A stretch of DNA of 7,762 bases from Ruminococcus sp. (lineage in GTDB: Bacteria; Bacillota; Clostridia; Oscillospirales; Ruminococcaceae), in NCBI GenBank assembly GCA_029063695.1, contig JAIDNR010000067.1, positions 1 to 7,762 of the forward strand. The letters run 5' to 3'. The notes under the pieces were generated by a model, which saw only the letters and a list, made by a program, of their open reading frames with translations, was not told the origin of the DNA and searched no databases. How positions within the stretch are numbered: position 1 is the first letter of the stretch; each line of letters starts with the position of its first letter. This document shows positions 5,584-7,762 of the stretch, piece after piece. The translations under genes and the position numbers were made by a program.

Positions 5584-6681
5584 TTATGATTCGGAAACAG
5601 GATTATCACTTTTTTTGATACCTGCTCTGTTTGTTTCTGTTTCACTGTCATCAGCAGGCGGTTTCTGCATGGCATATTTAGGGTCCATTCTGATAATAAG
5701 ATTCTTGACACTTTCATCTTGTGTAAGGATATACAGAATTTTAAGGGCATTCAGTGCATTCGGAATATCTTTTCTGCCGATATAGTAAGTGGAAAGCTGG
5801 GCTGCTGTATCAATTACTTTCTGGTCGGGTCCGAAATTAATGTCATATTTTTTCATTGTTTTGATTATCTTGTCACGGGAAGGCATTACAACAGGAGTGC
5901 CTTTCAGGTCGGCAACGTGCTGCATTTCAAGTGAAATTGCAGGATTTGCGGAAAACATTGTACTTGCGACATAGAATATAACCGCATCTTCATAATCGCC
6001 GAAATCAGTAAGAGTATATCCGACGTTTTCATAACATCTTGCAATAGCTGTGGGAGATGATGCAACAGCAAGCGTCTGTCTTGTTGTTTCAAGAACCATT
6101 TTTTTATTACGTATGATTTTATAAACTTCAGTAAGTTCAAAACGTGGTCCGACATCAACGGGATTGTATTCTATTGCACGTTCAAGCACAGGTATAGCAT
6201 CAATATTTGCACCGGTTTCAATAAGAAGGTAGGCGTATGTTGTGATATATGCGGCAAAATCAAAAGGTGTGCGGTTGAGTGTTTTATCCTGTTTGAATAA
6301 AAGCTGACAGAGATTATCTTCAAACGGATTTCTCAGTGAAACGAATTTTGCTTTTTCCGATTCAGCATATTCAAGAGTTATTTTCTTGTAAAGTCTTTCG
6401 GCAAGCGGAAGTGCTTCGAGAGGCTTTTTTTCATTAATCAGTTCGACAATCTTGCCGTACATTTCGTCAAGACGCATTCCGTCTATATGAGTAAGACGGT
6501 TTACTTCGTTTCGGCGTTCTTCTGGCATATTTTCAAGGATAAGTTCCCCGACAGCTTTTAAACTGTCGAGGTCTCCTTCATGAGCAAATTTTTCGCCCTC
6601 TCTTTTAAGGATTTTTTCATTCTCTTCGGGTGAGTCACCGAGCTTTTTTCTGAGTTCGGCGACTATGTCTTTATATTCCAT
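5584..6681 (-). CDS. TPR-type helical-repeat protein, function unknown
   Basis: A 365-residue soluble protein with no signal peptide or membrane segment. The first ~110 residues are charged and helical (MEYKDIVAELRKKLG; LPLAERLYKKITLEYAESEK). Tetratricopeptide-like helix pairs follow at about 144-247, best seen in YLLIETGANIDAIPVLERAI (151-170) with EYNP after it, then FELTEVYKII, and in YENVGYTLTDFGDYEDAVIFY (217-237). More helical repeats follow to about 330, and the C-terminal ~30 residues are polar and probably disordered. TPR proteins usually serve as protein-binding scaffolds; no partner can be named from sequence. The ATG at 6681 is chosen over an in-frame TTG at 6696 because GAGG at 6692-6689 sits 7 nt before it. 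It lies 18 nt after the low-complexity protein gene, so the two are probably cotranscribed, and a terminator follows. Confidence 0.82.
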   Translation of the reverse strand: MEYKDIVAELRKKLGDSPEENEKILKREGEKFAHEGDLDSLKAVGELILENMPEERRNEVNRLTHIDGMRLDEMYGKIVELINEKKPLEALPLAERLYKKITLEYAESEKAKFVSLRNPFEDNLCQLLFKQDKTLNRTPFDFAAYITTYAYLLIETGANIDAIPVLERAIEYNPVDVGPRFELTEVYKIIRNKKMVLETTRQTLAVASSPTAIARCYENVGYTLTDFGDYEDAVIFYVASTMFSANPAISLEMQHVADLKGTPVVMPSRDKIIKTMKKYDINFGPDQKVIDTAAQLSTYYIGRKDIPNALNALKILYILTQDESVKNLIIRMDPKYAMQKPPADDSETETNRAGIKKSDNPVSES

Positions 6682-6699
6682 TAATATACCTCGCAATAT

Positions 6700-7762
6700 T
6701 TATTTTCTCTTTGCCATTTTCTTCTGGAATTTGGCATCGATTTTCTGCTGTTTCTCAAGTTCCTTCTGCTGAGCTTTGGTAAGCGGCATATCGGACATAT
6801 TCGGTGCTGAAGTGCGTGAATGTGACGGAATAGGTCTTGAGAAAGAAGATGATGATGTTCTTGCAGGAGTTCTGAATTCGTCATATACAGGTACATTCTG
6901 TTGCAGCTTAGCTTGTGCTTCTTTCTTTTCTTTGAGTGAATTATCACCGAGCTGAGAGAGAACATCTTCAATTGAATCAAGAACCATAGTTTTCGGTTTA
7001 ATACCCTGCGTTTCGGTAAGACTCTGTGTAGCATCTTTTGATTCGGAAATTGCACTGATAAATGCCTGAGAAGTGGACTTTGTATGCGGATTTGTGGCAA
7101 TCTTTGAAACGTTTGCAGAAATAGGCGAACCCTTTGCGGCTTCTGCGGCTGCAATTTTCTGTCCGATTGTCATATCTTTTTCGGCAACAGGCTCATCAAG
7201 GGAATCAAGAACAGCCTGAAGTCTTGAATTTTTATTTAATGAAGAATACTCAGGTTGCTGTGGAGGTTGTACAGGCATCTGCACAGGCATCGGCATACCC
7301 ATTCCCATCATATTCTGTGCAGGCATAGGCATCATAATCGGCTGACCGTTCTGGTCATAGCCCTGAAACAGCATCTGCATATAAGCATACATCGGCTGAC
7401 CGTTCTGATTATATCCTGTAATCTGAGGAACAGTAACTATCTGTCCGATACCCATGCCTGTCGAAGCTGCAAGAGGTGTAGTATGAGGAGGAACAACAGG
7501 CTGAGGAATCGGCTGTACAGGAGGAGGTGCAACGGGCTGAGGAATTGGTTGTACAGGAGGAGGTGCAGTAGGCTGTGGTACTGGCTGTACCGGAGAAACA
7601 GCAGGCTTCTGAACAGGCGGAACAGGTGCAGGAGCAGGAATTTCATTGGGTATGGAAGTAACTGTATTCTCGGTTTTCGAAATATCAATTTCATCGGTTG
7701 CGGGTGTAGTATCTTCAATTTCGGGAAGTGAAATATCATCAGATACGGGAGAAGCAATGTTC
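6700..7762 (-). CDS. Pro/Gln/Met-rich low-complexity protein, 5' end outside window
   Basis: The frame stays open from the stop at 6700 to the window edge (first whole codon 7761-7759), so at least 353 residues are present and the true start lies beyond the window. The Met at 7455 lies in mid-repeat context, has no good ribosome binding site and should not be taken as the start. Visible parts: an acidic/Thr-rich segment (1-40 of the fragment), a proline-rich region with three 12-residue repeats (57-92), a GY(N/D)QNGQP motif occurring twice (about 117-147), a Met/Pro/Gln stretch, a mixed region with LDSLDEPVAEKD and MVLDSIEDVLSQLGDNSLKEK, and a basic, probably coiled C-terminus (LTKAQQKELEKQQKIDAKFQ, then KKMAKRK). 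No enzyme domain or membrane segment is seen. A folded domain may lie in the missing N-terminus. I do not recognise the family. Confidence 0.78.
   Translation of the reverse strand, partial: NIASPVSDDISLPEIEDTTPATDEIDISKTENTVTSIPNEIPAPAPVPPVQKPAVSPVQPVPQPTAPPPVQPIPQPVAPPPVQPIPQPVVPPHTTPLAASTGMGIGQIVTVPQITGYNQNGQPMYAYMQMLFQGYDQNGQPIMMPMPAQNMMGMGMPMPVQMPVQPPQQPEYSSLNKNSRLQAVLDSLDEPVAEKDMTIGQKIAAAEAAKGSPISANVSKIATNPHTKSTSQAFISAISESKDATQSLTETQGIKPKTMVLDSIEDVLSQLGDNSLKEKKEAQAKLQQNVPVYDEFRTPARTSSSSFSRPIPSHSRTSAPNMSDMPLTKAQQKELEKQQKIDAKFQKKMAKRK
7337..7407 (-). repeat. Two-copy direct repeat encoding GY(N/D)QNGQP
   Basis: A 17-base identical segment (ATCGGCTGACCGTTCTG on the plus strand) occurs at 7337-7353 and 7391-7407, 54 bases apart, which is in frame. 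It encodes the core of the repeated peptide GY(N/D)QNGQP in the low-complexity protein. Confidence 0.85.
7486..7593 (-). repeat. Three tandem 36-base repeats encoding proline-rich dodecapeptides
   Basis: Three adjacent 36-base units encode PVQPVPQPTAPP, PVQPIPQPVAPP and PVQPIPQPVVPP. The units are in frame and differ by a few substitutions. Such repeats can expand or contract by slippage and form extended polyproline-like linkers. Confidence 0.88.

Noticed and set aside
6681..7154. Minus-strand frame overlapping the low-complexity gene
   Set aside because: It is a shifted-frame shadow of the real gene, with low-information Arg/Gln/Leu content.
7486..7593. Regularly spaced repeats as a CRISPR array
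   Set aside because: Units are directly adjacent with no spacers, are imperfect, and encode an in-frame peptide repeat.
7255..7731. Long plus-strand open frame rich in Arg and His opposite the proline-repeat gene
   Set aside because: It is the antisense of a repetitive Pro/Gln-rich coding region; no ribosome binding site, and composition is explained by the opposite strand.

Overview
The window looks like one end of a metagenomic or draft-genome contig from an anaerobic, AT-leaning Clostridia. A Ruminococcus/Oscillospiraceae-like organism is the best guess. It rests on Firmicutes-type RpoA and bL17 sequences, strong AGGAGG ribosome binding sites, TTG start use, YajC next to a TIGR04086/YrzE-like membrane protein, and the NTGEGL-type kinase G1 box. 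The assignment is by recognition only; no search was run. Bases 1-45 are not genomic: they match an Illumina Nextera P5-side index and read-1 adapter, so real sequence starts at base 46, inside rpoA.

Left part, plus strand (46-1859): the 3' part of rpoA and complete rplQ (end of the ribosomal-protein alpha operon), a strong intrinsic terminator, yajC (accessory Sec translocase subunit), a long terminator-like hairpin, and a small four-helix membrane protein of the TIGR04086 type. The ribosome binding site of that last gene lies inside the 3' arm of the hairpin.

Middle part, minus strand (5512 down to 1774): a consensus TTGACA-N17-TATAAT promoter with A-tracts upstream drives an operon of an OmpR/PhoB-type response regulator, a membrane sensor histidine kinase with a TTG start, and a membrane-anchored HtrA/DegP-type serine protease with a PDZ domain. 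Kinase and protease are 2 nt apart. The protease gene converges on the TIGR04086 gene with a single base between the stop codons, and its likely terminator is inside the coding sequence of that opposing gene. The operon reads as a self-contained envelope or secretion-stress module comparable to Bacillus CssRS-HtrA/HtrB, and it faces a Sec accessory gene.

Right part, minus strand (7762 down to 5544): a Pro/Gln/Met-rich low-complexity protein with tandem 12-residue repeats, open at the window edge and so missing its 5' end, followed 18 nt later by a TPR-type helical-repeat protein and a clean intrinsic terminator. Neither protein has a function I can name.

No tRNA, rRNA, CRISPR array, insertion sequence or riboswitch was recognised. 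The longest stretch without a gene is about 135 bases (5449-5583), and it is filled by a terminator and a promoter. I see no wholly new system. The most interesting signals are the regulatory overlaps: a terminator inside an opposing coding sequence, a ribosome binding site locked in a terminator stem, and the kinase/regulator/protease operon.
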